This document shows, piece after piece, positions 1-12,692 of a DNA stretch of 64,000 nt (the first letter of the stretch is position 1; each line of letters opens with the position of its first letter). The DNA is from Odontesthes bonariensis. Its lineage: Eukaryota > Chordata > Actinopteri > Atheriniformes > Atherinopsidae. Where the stretch lies: assembly GCF_027942865.1 (NCBI RefSeq), contig NC_134509.1:24424697-24488696 (forward strand), read 5' to 3'. The position numbers were made by a program, and so were the translations under genes. Below the pieces are notes generated by a model, which saw only the letters and a program-made list of their open reading frames with translations, was not told the origin of the DNA and searched no databases.

Positions 1-1147
1 TTAGGATACAGAAGTGATTGATGTATAGATGATCTGTAGATTAACTGATTAATCATTAAAACCCCGCCTTCAATAAGACTTAATGAAAATAGAAAGAAAA
101 CAGCCTCCTGTCTGATCAACAACTAATGTTTGGTTTTACAGTATCGTGCAAAACTCTTGATCGTCATCTCTATATATTCATAGAAAAATGTGAACCAGGT
201 GATTCATTGAAACACATGCAAAGCTAGACTGAAATACAGAAGATGGTTTAGGCCTTCTTCTTTTTTCCTCCACTCCAGTTTCCTCACGGCGCACCGTGCC
301 GAGATGTGAGAAGGCTTTCAGCTCCTAGCTTTTAGAGAATCACATTGTCTGTGCAAAAACCAGACTGGTCTGCACAGCTCTGCATGAAATGTATTACTTT
401 CTTCAAACAGTAGCTTTGAAGACTTTCCCCCCAATAATGATACATTAAATCTAAGAAATGTTGGTATAAAATTCACTGACTTGCAGAAGTTAGTAGTCAT
501 ATAGCCGATATTTCTATCAACCATGATCAGAGCCCAGGTTTACCAACACATGAGCAGAGACGGACATGTTACCATTACGTAGAAATAACTGCTGAGGTGT
601 GTTGTCTTCAGTATGACCCGATTAGTTTAACTACGTGTACCATACTTTAACTTGGGATGTTGTCAGTGTGGGTTGAAGTAAGAGCAACCTAGTTGGGGCA
701 GGTCAATTGACTAGGGACAATGTTTTCTAACTAAAGGTTACAAAAGCACGAGCTCTCTCCTTCACCAACGGCCCATCCCATTTTTTCCGCCCAATCCTGA
801 GCCCACATGTATCTCTCATTTCCCTCTCCCATCTGATCTGCATGTTTACAAGATGGAGGGATTTCTCTCTCCATCTGGGGAGATTAGCTGTCCAAGGCTG
901 TCCCACGGCAAGTAAAATATAAGGACAAAAGGAGAGGTGGACCGAAACAGTCCTCCTCACCAAGTTTATCCTCAGTAAAGCCAAAAGGACATTCAGTAGC
1001 AACATGTTCTGCGGTGGCTGTTATTACAATTTGGAGGCAGTATGTCGTGAGTACTGAATTCGTTGGGGTGGAGGCTACTTTTCAGGTTAAATTTGTTAGA
1101 TCATCAGGTAAAACCTCCCTTCTTTATCCCTCCCGTGTCTTCCACAG
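1..1147. other. Non-coding: upstream intron sequence of rfx1
   Basis: No exon of a known family could be supported here on either strand. The first recognisable rfx1 exon begins at 1148 with a split codon. Its peptide corresponds to roughly residue 110 onward of human RFX1, so earlier coding exons must lie outside the window. This stretch is best read as intron of rfx1. Short open frames on the minus strand (318-524, 727-1005) have no family resemblance. Confidence 0.6.
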
Positions 1148-4100
1148 AGGGCTCTGTTCATTCCAGTGACAGTCTGTCAGACTCCAGCCCGTCTGCCCCT
1201 GGTGTCCCTGCTCAAGGGGTCCAACCCGTGCAGACCACCCAGCAGGTAAGATGCACACATATACGCTGAAGCCATGTGTAAGACTGTGTAGAAGCAGGCT
1301 TTATCATAGGGTGGAACACTGATGAGGTTGTGTCTGACGCTGTGGATTTACTCACCCGCAGAGGTCAGTGCTGCAGGCGGTGTCGCAGGCAGCCAAGAGG
1401 ATTCAGACAGGCCACCTACAGTCTGTGCATATTAACCAGGAGGTAAACGGACATATGAAATATTTCACATCAGAGAATATGAACTACGCCATCATCGCTT
1501 TATCGTGCCACACCACCCCCACACATGTGGAAAGGCACACTGTAACCTCACTGCCTGCGTCAACCTGCTACAGAGCCTTTAATATATTTTTTACAAAACT
1601 AGAAGTGACGCACGCATCCAACAGTCTAGTTTATACACATTAAAATTAACAATCTCATGTTCATCAGAGTTTTGAGCAAAGTTCACAGTCCAAAGAATGA
1701 ATTGGTTGCTACGTAAGACACATCGGTTTAAAGGTGCACCTGAGTTCTGTAGGAACTTTGCAGTTGTTGGCTCGTGGTCGTAGGCTTTGCTAAGTATCCT
1801 TTTGTCTTCATCCCTCACTGGCAGATATTTCCTGTGGCTCCATCGCGAGATGTGTTGTTTCAGATGTGGTTTACGTTCTGACTTCTTAGTTCAGACCCCT
1901 TGGGCACAATTTAGATTTAAATGGGAGATTTTGCATCACTCACTTTTACTTTGTGTTTATTTGAATACTTGCTTGTTCAGTCCTCTGTTCATAGAAAACA
2001 GGAACTCATTCATGGCCAAGACAGTGACGGGAAAGCCGTGATGTGCGTGTTATTTGCAGTTGTCGTAATGTTGGACATCACATCAACTGACATGCTGTGC
2101 TGCCTCAGACTAATCATACTAGCCTGACAGCGGTTGTGTAAAACATGCCAGAGGTTGATGGAAGTAGATGAAAATAACACTTTTTTTTTTATGTGTTCAA
2201 TCTCTCATTCCTGTGAAATTTCCCTGTCCATGGCATACCCAAAGTAACCTGAGAGCTGTTCTCAAACCAAATGCAGTTAAGTGCTAGATTTTGGTCTCTT
2301 TTGAGAGCTAAGGCTCTAAACTTATTCCCTTAACTGTCAGAATCACTTTACATGTTACAGGGACTGAGAAACAGATGTTGAAATGATGTTATTCATAATC
2401 AGATGCCTGTTGGGACCTGTAGTATTAGCTGGAAAACACAATCATAACTACAGCCTTACAAAGTCTTACTCCGAGTTTGATAAAAGCTGCACACGATTGA
2501 ATGTTTTACAGCTTCTTCTAAAGGCACCATAAGAAAAAAGAGGGCTCCACACGGTCCATAGAAATGTTGCTCTCTTTGTCTGATGTTTCCTCCCCAGACT
2601 CGTTATTGTCACAGTGACTGCATGCCTCCACTACATCCTGAAGTGCAGATTTAGCTCTGCTCTCGCCACATTTTCACCTCAGAAAGTATCACCCAGAATG
2701 CAGTTCACCTTTCTTAAGCATGGGTGCACACAGGATGCACAGACGACATTTGAAGTTACACTTCATGTTTAGAATTTCATTGGCTGTTTGGTGCATCAGT
2801 CCTCAACAACCTCCATTTACAGTTGGCCGAGTTTATACATGGCAGAACAGGGCCTTGCAAGTTGTTGCAACATGGACTCTCATTTGTTTTTTTTAGCCTG
2901 TGGACATGACATAGAAGCTCCTATAGTCTGAAGTGAGGTGTCAGTAACAAGGTAGGAGGGCTTTCTATATTTTGAAATCGCCAACCAAACTAAGGAGACA
3001 ATTTGTAAAAGATTAGGCACAACGAATTTGAAATGGTGCCACAGCAAACTGGGAAAATATAGCGATGAAATAATTTGTTCGGGCTGAAAGTTTTTTGCTG
3101 CGCTTGATTGTCTGGACCCTTGTCAATGAAAATGCTCATGTAGATTCTGAGTCATCCAGATCATGGTAATCCTAAGAGCTTGAAGAAGGGCAGCTGGACG
3201 ACTTCTCGGATCTTGAAGATGTGTCACCTTTCACCTGAAAGGCTTCTTCAGTTCATGAAGAACAGAAAACTGAAGAAGCCTTTCGGGTGAGAGGTTTGTA
3301 TCAGTTCTATCTCGTGAATTGTGGCTTTCTACATCAGTGTTTCTCATGTGCAAATACTCGCCGCAGCTATAAGTCTTTCAAAGGTTTAAGCTTTTATATT
3401 CAGGCTGTTGAAGGAATAATGTCAGCAGACCACTTTGAACTTCCTCTGCAATCAGTTGGCCCCAGGGGACGTGAGAGCAGGCTGAAAAAAGTTCAAGAGT
3501 GCAGGAGAAATCTGCTCCACTAATATAAAATCAGGCCAGTTCCTTGTTTTTAATGCAAGATGTGAGCAGCCAGGTAGACAGCGTTGGCTTTTTATTTTTG
3601 TTATAAACTGGTGTTTGTTGAGTCATTTTTTTGTCTACTGTGTAGATGTTAAGTTACCAATATTATACAAGTTCCACATTAACATTCTGGGCACAAAAAC
3701 TGGAGATCACTGAACCAATCATTGCTGTGACTCTGTGGTGTATTAGGTAGGTGCCTGTAGGTGCTTGTGTAAACCTTTTCCCTTTGTTTGTTCGTGTCAT
3801 ATCTATTCCAAAGAGTTTGATCATAAAATCTTCTCACATTGGATGTTTGACACTTTGCTCCTGGTTTGCATATCTGGTTTTATTGGTTGAAGACTCGCAT
3901 CTACTTTTGCGTTCCTGTCCATTAATGGGACTGCATGGCGATATCTGCCACATGGAAAGTTAGACACAAATGGCACTTTTAGTTGTTTTCTTTTATACCC
4001 AAAAGTCAAGTTTTGTAGCATCTAGCCAATGAGCTTGGTGCAGCGGTTTAAGAAGAGTTAAGCAAAAGAAACGGAGCTGTAAGGAAAGTGAATATTGGAC

Positions 4101-7100
4101 CTTAAAAATAGTCCCAAAAGATGACGTAGTGTCAGCTGGATGCAGAAATACACAACTGTTTACCCAACAAAAATTAGTCAGGTGTTTTATGTCGTTCCCG
4201 TGTTTGAATCTTGTTGAGCAAAAATGAATAATAATATACATCTTTGCTCATTTTTCAGGTGGAGCATGTTTACTCTGGCCAGGTGCAGTATGTGGACGGA
4301 GCAGGAGAGGCAACTTTTACCACCTCCAACATGTAAGCAGTGTGGAGCTTCCTCCCACAATCCATCACACACACACACACATTGTGACTTTCCTTGCCAC
4401 AAACTGTGCATTAACATGAGCGTGTGTTTTCTTGTCCAGTCGATCAAGCAGCTACCCTTTCTCCGACTCGCCCCTCTTTTCCCAGACCCCTCCCACGCCC
4501 TCCTCCACCTTTTACGAGACCACGCCCAGCTCTGAGTCAGACATCAGCGGGTCTGTGACCTCACAGCCGGTTTCTGTGGCAACAGCAGGAGCCAATGCTG
4601 GGGCTGCTGCTGCGGGTGGAGGGGGATACGTCATCCAGGGGGGGTATGTGTTAGGAGGAGCTGGAGGAGCATCAGGAGGAGGAGGGCAGAGTTACTCCAG
4701 CCCTAACTCTCGCGCCCCACCTGCTACTGTGAGTACACGAGTTCAAAGTGAAACATGGGTCACAGTCTATGACAAGAAAGTTCAGAACATTCAACTCGCC
4801 CATCTTCCCCAGGTTCAGTGGTTGTGTGACAACTACGAGGGGGCGGAGGGGGTGAGTTTGCCTCGCTGCACCCTCTACTACCACTACCTGCTGCACTGCC
4901 AGGAGCAGAAACTCGAACCTGTCAATGCTGCATCCTTCGGCAAACTCATCAGGTCTGTCTTCATGGGGCTACGTACACGGAGATTAGGAACCAGGTACGT
5001 GCTCATACACACCGACTTGCGTTGCGTTTGACCGCTATCTCAAAATGTTGTCTGAACTTTCTCACTGCATGCATTCCAGAGGAAACTCCAAGTACCACTA
5101 CTATGGTCTGAGGATCAAATCCGGTTCTCCTCTGCTCAGACTGATGGATGAACAGCAGCACATGGCGATGAGGCAGCAGCCTTTCACACAGAAAAACAGG
5201 TATCCAAGCAGGGTACATTTTTCATTTCAGGGTTAACTTTGACGATATGACCTAAAAGGCTTTTCTTGTGGGTGTATTTATTGATTTCAATCGAATGTAT
5301 TTCAATGCTTCCTTGTGCTTTTTAGTGGCAGTTATTCACCAACATTTCACTACGCACATGAGGTGTCAAGTTGTACATCTTTATGAGATAAGATCAGTTC
5401 AAACACAAGATCTAAAAAGATCTAAGATCTGTTTTTGAAGCCTGTTTTTAGCTCTCCAGACTATATGATAACCTGACTGTCTCTCCGTGTGATGTGCCCT
5501 ACCTCCATTAGAATAAAGCCAGTTCAGAAGACACAGGGCCTTGCCAATGGGACATCAGGTGGGGCAGGTCAGCAGCAGGCACTCTGTGACATTTCGGCCC
5601 AGGTGCAACAGTATCAGCAGTTCCTCGGTGAGACAGCTGTACTCTGCATTATGTTGGCAGCAGACACTTATTTTGTTATTTCCTACTGCACCGTTAGTTA
5701 TGACGGAACAAATAGACAAAAAAAAACATCTGTGTTAGTGTTTTTTTTTTCTTTTCAGTATGCAGTAATTAGCCTGATAATTCACTGACTGTTTGCAGTC
5801 ATTTAGCTCTCAGCTCATAGAGCCACAGCTGTGCACGGGAAGTTACGGTTTCATCCTTTTTTTTTATCCGAGATGTGGCAAACATGTGAAACATATGTGA
5901 GTGAGTTCTTTGTTTGCTGTGCCGTCTCATGTGTAGAGGCATCAAGGCCACTGCCAGACTTTGTGGACATTGATTTACAAGATCGAACCCTCCCTGATGG
6001 GATCCTTTCAGAACACCTCAAGGCCTTTCAGGCTCTTTATAGAGAACACTGCGAGGTAAGCATTTTTGGAGAAAGACGGGGCTTTTTCTGACAATGACAT
6101 TCAAGTAGTCCATGCTTACATACTTATTTCTGTTCTCTTTTCATGTGACAAGCTAGGTCTTTTTGTTCGCATTGAATCAAGGCTCTATAGCACAAACTAC
6201 AGAGCTCCTTGCACTATTTCTAACAAATTCTCTCAAATAAACGGGTCAAACGTTACCGCCAGTTAACGCATCATCCACATGTCATGCTCGTAGGCTGTTC
6301 TGGACGTGATGGTCAACCTTCAGTTCACTCTGGTGGAAACTTTGTGGAAATCCTTCTGGAGGTTCAGCCAAAACAATGATGCAGAATCGCTCAACCTGTA
6401 CGTATCACAGACACACTGGTTCAGCTTGATGAGAAACAAAAACAAAAAGATGAATGCTCTGTCTTCTCCGTCACAACTGTCTCACATGCTCCACCAGACA
6501 CAATGAATCTGAGAAACGTCTGCCTAAATCCTGCCTGGTGGTGCTCTGCAAGTTTGAGCCAGTGCTGCAGTGGACGAAAGAGTGCGACAATCTGCTCTAT
6601 CAGACTCTGGTGGAGATCCTCATCCCCGACGTGCTGAGACCCATCCCCAGTGAGTTAATGCAACCTGCCAAATCTGTGACGTGGAGCTGAATGAGCTTCA
6701 TTTCAGGTGTATTCACAGAGCTCAGCTGTGTGCTGAAGTTTAAAGTAGGAAAGCGAAATGATATGTTGCAAGGTGGAAGAAATATTTAGTTGTAAAGCCG
6801 TAAAATAAAACGACAAATCAAGTAACAAGAGGAGTTAAAGTTGAAAGTTAAGGTTCGGCCCCGTTTATTCAGAAAAGGCGAGTGCTTATTTGAATGAAAT
6901 GAACTAAAATCATACCATTTTAAAACCTGTATAAGTTAATCTATCATGTATTATGAAGTAGGCAGCATTAGCCTGAAAGGTTGAGGAATGTTTCTCTTCA
7001 TTTTAAAATGTTTACATCTCGTCTTCTCTCAGGTGCCTTAACTCAGGCCATCCGTAACTTTGCCAAGAGTCTGGAGAACTGGTTGACAGGCGCCATGATG

Positions 7101-9336
7101 AACATCCCAGAGGAGATGGTTCGCATAAAGGTATTACTGTTTGTGTGGACAGATTACCTATCAAGTGAGTGGTGAATTCATGGAGATCCTCGAGTCCGTT
7201 CAGCTTGACTCGTTTTAAACCTAATCAAACAACACAAATCCATTCCTCCATTCACAAATGACCTTCATTCAAACATAAAGAAGCGCCTAACTGAAGGGAT
7301 AAACCAGTGTTGTCACACATAACAGACAACTTAGCAACGAACCAGCTTTAGAGTTATCTTAAGACACTTTGTTACCAGCAGTCTCTCAAAAAGAGACGTA
7401 ATTTGTCCACAATTCTTTAGCTGCATTAGTAAAAAAAAAATTACAATAACACAGTTTGACAGGCTTTAAATAGTATTTTGCACCAACAAAGTGATTCCCA
7501 ACAAGCCATGTGCTAAAAAGCTTGAATATCTTAGCATGGTGAAGAAGTGTCAGGCCTAAAAATCTATAGCAGATGAACAGGATCTGAAAGTGATGTCTTT
7601 AAGAAAGAGGAATAAATCCAGCAAAGACCTGACACAGGAGCTGAGAGATGCTTCTGGACCTTCAGCTGATCCATCTACTGTCGGCCCAAGCCTCATCAGA
7701 AATGGGCTCCATGGAAGGGTGGCTGTCAAGAAGCCGTTCTTAAGGAAGGGAAACAGGAAGAAAAGGCTGAGCTGTGCCAAAGGACACCAGAAGTGGACTG
7801 AAAATCAGTGGCAGCAGGTCTGATGGAGGGATGAATCCTCCCCAGAGCTCGGACCTCAACATTACTGAAGCAGTGTGGGATCAACTTCACAGAGAACGGA
7901 ACAAAAGGCAGCCGACATCCAAAGAAGAGCTTTGGGGTGTCCTTCAAGAAGCCTGGAGAACTATTCCTGAAGACTCCTTAAAGAAAGGACAGAAAGCTTG
8001 TCTGAGAGAGTTCAGGCTGTGTTGGAGAATAAAGGAGCTCAAACCTAATATTGAGTTAGAGTTGTACAAAGTCTGTTTTTGCCCTTAGATGCTGTATTTA
8101 CATGTTGCAATAAACCGCTGCACCTATTTCTGGTGTTCCTGACAATATATGCACAATGTGCGATTGCTCGGGCCTTTTGCACAGCACTGTATTCTCCTCG
8201 CTCTCTCTTTCAGGTGGTGTGCGTCAGCTCCTTTTCCCAGACATTGCGTCGCTACACCAGTCTCAACCATCTGGCCCAGGCTGCCCGTGCTGTCCTCCAG
8301 AACTCAGCTCAGATCAATCAGATGCTCTCCGACCTCAACCGAGTTGATTTCACCAACGTACAGGTCAGCTAATGCTTCTGTCCGCGCCGACTAGCTCCAC
8401 CTGTCACTGTGCGCTGGTGTTTTTGGTGAAACATGGCAGAACACTGAGCCTGTGTCCCTCTCAGGAGCAGGCATCCTGGGTGTGTCAGTGTGAAGACCGC
8501 ATGGTTCAGCAGCTGGAGCAAGACTTTAAAGCCACTCTGCAGCAGCAGAACTCACTGGAACAGTGGGCTAGCTGGCTGGATGCTGTTGTCTCCCAAGTCC
8601 TAAAGCCCTATGAGCACAACCCTGTCGCTCTGCCAAAGGCTGCCAAAGTCTTTCTGCTCAACTGGTCCTTCTATAGGTGAGGGGAAAAGAAAACAGTGAT
8701 TCATAAAAATGCCGCAAAAAAGATGCGTTTGTCCTCTTGTTGAAGACACGATGTCTAAATCTTCTCTATTCTCCCACCAGCTCGATGGTAATCCGGGATC
8801 TGACTCTGCGCAGTGCTGCTAGTTTTGGCTCCTTTCACCTGATCCGCTTGCTGTATGATGAGTACATGTACTACCTGATCGAGCACAGGGTGGCCAAGGC
8901 TAAAGGAGAGACACCCATAGCCGTCATGGGAGAAGTATGTGCCTGTGCAAGCTGCCGCTCTCATGGCACAACTTAGATTTGACTTTTTAAATTGAAAGTG
9001 TCTCTTCCTCACTGTGTTGCAGTTTGCCAGCACCGTCAAGAGCAGAAACTCCCCAGACCTGGATAAAGGTGAGGGGGAAAAAAAAAGGAAATTATGTATC
9101 TTATTCTTTCCTCAGTTACCAGATTTCTTCATCTTTTCATCTTATCGGCTTTTTCATCAGAAGAAGAGGAGGATGAGGAAGAGGAGAGTGAGGAGGAAAG
9201 CGGAGAGATCATGCTGCAGTCCAGCTCTCTGAGCAGGGTCGATGACGAAAAGGAGGTGATGGAGCCGCCCGCTAAGCAGCCCAGGACGAGTTTAAATCTG
9301 CCCACTCTGACGGAGACCCACAGCACGACACCTTAG
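1148..9336 (+). CDS. rfx1: rfx1: winged-helix transcription factor RFX1 (5' partial)
   Basis: X-box-binding transcription factor acting in the nucleus as a dimer. Sixteen exons are in phase: 1148-1245, 1362-1442, 4259-4332, 4440-4728, 4813-4994, 5080-5199, 5512-5627, 5937-6055, 6294-6397, 6498-6649, 7033-7130, 8214-8363, 8465-8676, 8781-8934, 9023-9068, 9161-9336, giving about 723 residues. The order is a Gln/Ser/Thr-rich activation region, a Gly-rich stretch (exon 4), the RFX DNA-binding domain (exons 5-6, with [20 protein letters not shown]), conserved B/C and dimerisation regions (including LPDVLRPIP-like and [19 protein letters not shown]), and an acidic tail followed by EPPAKQPRT. The acidic tail and PPAK motif match RFX1 rather than RFX2 or RFX3. 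Residues 1 to about 110 are outside the window. The fish a/b paralogue was not resolved. Confidence 0.95.
3225..3298. repeat. Short inverted repeat in rfx1 intron
   Basis: Arms around cctttc..ctgaaaggcttcttcagtt and aactgaagaagcctttcgg face each other across a short spacer. This could fold as a hairpin in RNA. It lies deep in the 2.8 kb intron between exons 1442 and 4259; the rest of that intron shows nothing I recognise. It is probably the end of a decayed repeat. Confidence 0.5.
4729..4812 (+). other. rfx1: 84-nt stop-free, frame-preserving intron of rfx1
   Basis: The intron runs from gtgagt (4729) to cag (4812). Its length is a multiple of three and the frame stays open right through it, joining exon 4 (APPAT) to exon 5 (VQWL). 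Retention would add 28 residues immediately before the DNA-binding domain. RFX2 and RFX3 carry an extra segment at this same protein position, so an isoform switch here is conceivable. Normal splicing reproduces the RFX1 family sequence, so retention is only a possibility. Confidence 0.6.
7475..8192 (+). mobile_element. Tc1-like DNA transposon remnant in rfx1 intron
   Basis: Reading on the plus strand, 7590-7820 encodes a Tc1 transposase segment ([33 protein letters not shown]). 7830-8030 encodes the C-terminal part ([20 protein letters not shown], then [17 protein letters not shown]). The middle of the transposase, with most of the catalytic core, is deleted, and the last DDE-region motif SPDLNP reads SSDLNI, so the copy is dead. 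The right end, gcacagcactgta, looks like a Tc1 terminal repeat and ends about 22 nt before the rfx1 acceptor at 8213. The left end is approximate. Confidence 0.85.
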
Positions 9337-11130
9337 CTAATCATCTGAATCACCAACACACGCCTTCGCTTTAAGTTTGAGATCATGTCATCCCATCCGG
9401 TCTCTCTTTTCTTCAGGTCGGCATCATGTGTGCTTCTCTGTTGTATATGCAACATGTAAGAAAGCTCCTTGCTAATTTTGTACACTGTACTTTCGTGTTG
9501 CCATTCTTTCTCTCTTTGCCTTCACTTGATGTACCTCCCTCGTTTCTTGTGCCTTTCCTGCCTGTTCAGCGGCCACTCGTCTCCAGCCTGAGCTATAGAT
9601 ACAGTATATTCTTGATCTCCCTCTTGCCCCGCCTTAACCTGACTGCTGTGGAGAGGTGAGAGGACTCTAGAGCTCCTTGTTGTCGTCTTTAACTCAAAAA
9701 ACACCACTTGCATTGCCTTTAATGCAACAACTATGCAGGAAAGCGGTCGTTACATGACTGAAACTGTCAGAACTATACATACGAGAGTTGCGCCTGGAAT
9801 GATACCACACCATGAATTTTGTCGGCACATGGACGTTGATTGACCGTTATGTGTGGATGCCATATTTTACTTTTCATGTCATTTGTTATTAATTTGGCCA
9901 ACTAAATGATACTTTGTGCCTTTGAGAGATTTTTAGCCTAAAAAAAGCTTCTGTTCTATATAAACACACACACACACACATATATATATACATAAGAAAA
10001 TATATTCTGTATCGGTGGATTAATAAATCAAGGTCCCGTGAAGTAGTCTTGGTGTTGTCATGAACTAATAGTAGCTGAGTAACAAAAGAAAAAAAAGATA
10101 GTGACACTCTTGCCTTGTGATGAATCTGCCCAGCTTGTTTTTTTTTTTTTTTGTTTGTTTGTTTTTTAATTTACCCTCTCATCATGTTTTCATTTGTTTT
10201 AAGCTCATAATCTCTTTCTTTTGCAAACACACTAGATGACTCCAATGCAACCTCTCCATATGAACACACATTTTCCACGATGCTGAGCAACTTAGTGTGC
10301 CACAACTCAAGGCCAAAGCTTATCCCACCCAATCAGGCGCATTTATACTTTGCTGTATCCATGGCAACTTTTGTATAAGCTCCATGTATCAGCGTTAAAA
10401 GTAGATGTTTATTTTCTGATATCTCTGGATAACCCATGTGAGTATCTTTTGTGAACACGGTCATATATCCAAACTGTTTGTATGTTGTTTAACCATTATT
10501 GCCTTAAGAATGTTGTTACAATGTCAACCATCCAGAGTACGGAAGTATATTTCTCCTAAGATGATGGACCAAACGTGTGGATACAACGACATTGTGTGGA
10601 CCCACTCCAAAGAAAACATGCTCAACCAGCAGCTTTTCACACGGCACACAGATTTTACAACGTGTTGGACTTTAAAACTGAGAAGAAACAAAAAAATATG
10701 AGCGTAGTAGTGGGATGTCTCTCAGGACTATCTGGTTACCAAGATCCCACCAAATATTAAGACATAGAAAGAAAAGGGTGTGTTTATATTTAGACATACA
10801 TGACTCAAAAAGTCAAAACTTCTCTCATTAAAATGGTGACTTGGCTTGAACTGCAGGACCTTTTATAAATCGCATGCTCGTGTTATGCTGAAGACCTTTG
10901 TACTTAAATCTGTTCTTAAATCTGTTAAATCAAAAATCGTGTCAGTTTTCTAAATGCTCTTGCTTCAGATATTGTCCCCGGTCGTCGGGTATATCAAATG
11001 TCTGAGGGTTGGATATGACTTTGAACTGAAAAGTCTACAATATTACTTTTTGCAACGTGAGTCAAGTTATTTTTATATTACAAAATAACATCTATAAGTC
11101 AGATTTATGAGAAATAAAGCTGATGTTAGA
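9337..11130 (+). other. rfx1: Probable rfx1 3' UTR
   Basis: The region follows the rfx1 stop at 9334-9336 and contains no further recognisable exon. An AATAAA at 11113-11118 is a plausible polyadenylation signal, which would make a 3' UTR of about 1.8 kb. A (CA)n/(TA)n microsatellite at about 9963-9991 and a T-run at about 10138-10152 lie inside it. The transcript end is an inference from the signal only. Confidence 0.5.
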
Positions 11131-11339
11131 GTCTGAAATGAACAACACATTTTATTCTCACTCTTAAAGTGTGAGCACCACTGCACAAAGAAAAGCAATC
11201 TAACAAAAGTTACAGCAGCTGTCAGTTGGTTTAGTTTAAGGGAGACATATTAAACACCACCTCTGGTGCGTCTGTTTAAGTCTCGAATGTTCCCGGAACA
11301 AACATTTCAAATTTTGGCTTTGAACACTAAGCGCTTCTC

Positions 11340-11870
11340 TTTTTGCTCGGTATCTCATAGTTCTGACTAGAAGTCTTATAATTACTTCTCTATCTCATAA
11401 CTTAAGACTTTGTATCTTATTATCAAGACTTAGTTTGTTAAAGTTATGGCTATCTGATAACTTATTTAGAATCTCATTATTATTACTATCTCATATCTTG
11501 GCATCTTAAAACTATAGGTTACCATCTTATTATAACTAACCCATAATTGACAAACCATCTTAAAATGATTTAATATTTCATAAGGATGACACAGTAACAT
11601 ATATACCATCTCATAACTAAGATTTAGCATGTCATAATCATAGCTTTTTATCTCATAATTAAGTCTAACTTGTAACCGATTTATTACCTTAAAATCATGA
11701 TTTAGTACCTCATAATTATGGCTTAAAATCTAATAATTAAGACTAACTCATTACTGATTTACTACCTTAAAATTATGACGTAGTTTTTCATGACTTAAGT
11801 TTCTCATTACTCTCAGTATTTCATAAATATGACTTAATATCTCATATTTATGACGAACTATCTCCTACCG
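11340..11870. repeat. Degenerate AT-rich minisatellite
   Basis: About 530 bp built of diverged copies of a roughly 20-nt unit resembling tatctcataattatgactt, repeated with variants such as 'accttaaaatcatgattta' and 'gtacctcataattatggct'. The copies are poorly conserved, so it looks old. It lies in the gap between the converging rfx1 and dcaf15 genes, beyond the likely rfx1 polyadenylation signal. Confidence 0.75.
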
Positions 11871-12189
11871 CTGAATTCCGAGTTACTGCTCAGATGTGAC
11901 TTTTTTGTTGGCCTGTTCACATGTGGTCAGTTTCAGATTTCAGTGTGAACAGTTCACCGTACTGAACCACAAAGACGGCACCAGAAACAGGAATTATCCC
12001 TCCAAATGCTCATCAACTCCAGCACCTCGCTGGTCGTCCCTGGCTAACGTCTGTGCTCTCGTCCATCGTGTTCAGAAAAGACGTGGCGCAGACGTGTGGG
12101 GACTCCCGCCTGCACAGAATTGGGACGAACGGCGATCGGGAGCAACAAATTGGATTCCGTGTGACCTGTCCTGTTTGCACCGACATGAA

Positions 12190-12470
12190 ATGATCTGATT
12201 CACATATGAGCAAAACACATTCGACGTGCAGTCTGAACGGACCACTGCAAAATATGTGGAGATTCTAACTGACCAGAATCATTTTCATGCAACACAACAG
12301 AACCAAAAAATACCACTGAATCTGTGGCCACCATCATCCGCTGACATCCACCCTGTTAACAACCTGCGGAGCATCCTTAAAAGGAAGTTCTGTGAGGGTG
12401 GGCAGCAGTATTCCCCCAAACAGCAGGTCTGGGGGGGAATTCTGGCATCTTTAAAATGAGATACAAGCAG
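12190..12470 (+). mobile_element. Decayed Tc1/mariner transposase fragment
   Basis: The plus-strand frame at 12226-12459 reads LWPPSSADIHPVNNLRSILK followed by RKFCEGGQQYSPKQQVW. This resembles the C-terminal Tc1/mariner segment WPxxSPDxNPIENLWSxLKRKVYEGGxQY. The usual catalytic-region motif is altered (SADIHPVNN in place of SPDxNPIEN), and no terminal repeats were found. The preceding 11900-12190 may belong to the same element but shows no clear motif. Confidence 0.6.
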
Positions 12471-12686
12471 AAACTCTCTTTATTTTCAATAAAATTCCAG
12501 ATTATTACAGAACTGTTGATGATTTTAAAAAATCATGTTGAGTGTCAAACGTGTTGACTATTTAGTCAAAATGAACAAAAACAGCATTTGCATAATAATC
12601 TGAAAGAGTGTCTCGACTCTGTCGGGTCACTCTCTTCTTCAGCCGTCCAGTTCTGAACACTAAAGACTCGAAAAGCGTTTGAACAT

Positions 12687-12692
12687 TTTATT
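12687..12692 (-). promoter_or_regulatory. dcaf15: Candidate polyadenylation signal of dcaf15
   Basis: TTTATT on the plus strand gives AATAAA on the minus strand, 0.67 kb past the dcaf15 stop. Another minus-strand AATAAA lies near 12480. Nothing else coding was seen between 12470 and 13357, which is therefore probably 3' UTR plus flank. Confidence 0.4.

Noticed and set aside
4432-5031. 199-codon plus-strand frame as one rfx1 exon
   Set aside because: It contains the 84-nt intron 4729-4812 with good gtgagt and cag sites; the RFX1 family sequence needs the splice.
7590-8088. Two adjacent plus-strand frames as an alternative rfx1 exon
   Set aside because: They are a Tc1-like transposase remnant, not RFX sequence.
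11896-12198. 100-codon plus-strand frame
   Set aside because: No family resemblance and no splice context; at most a decayed part of the neighbouring transposase fragment.
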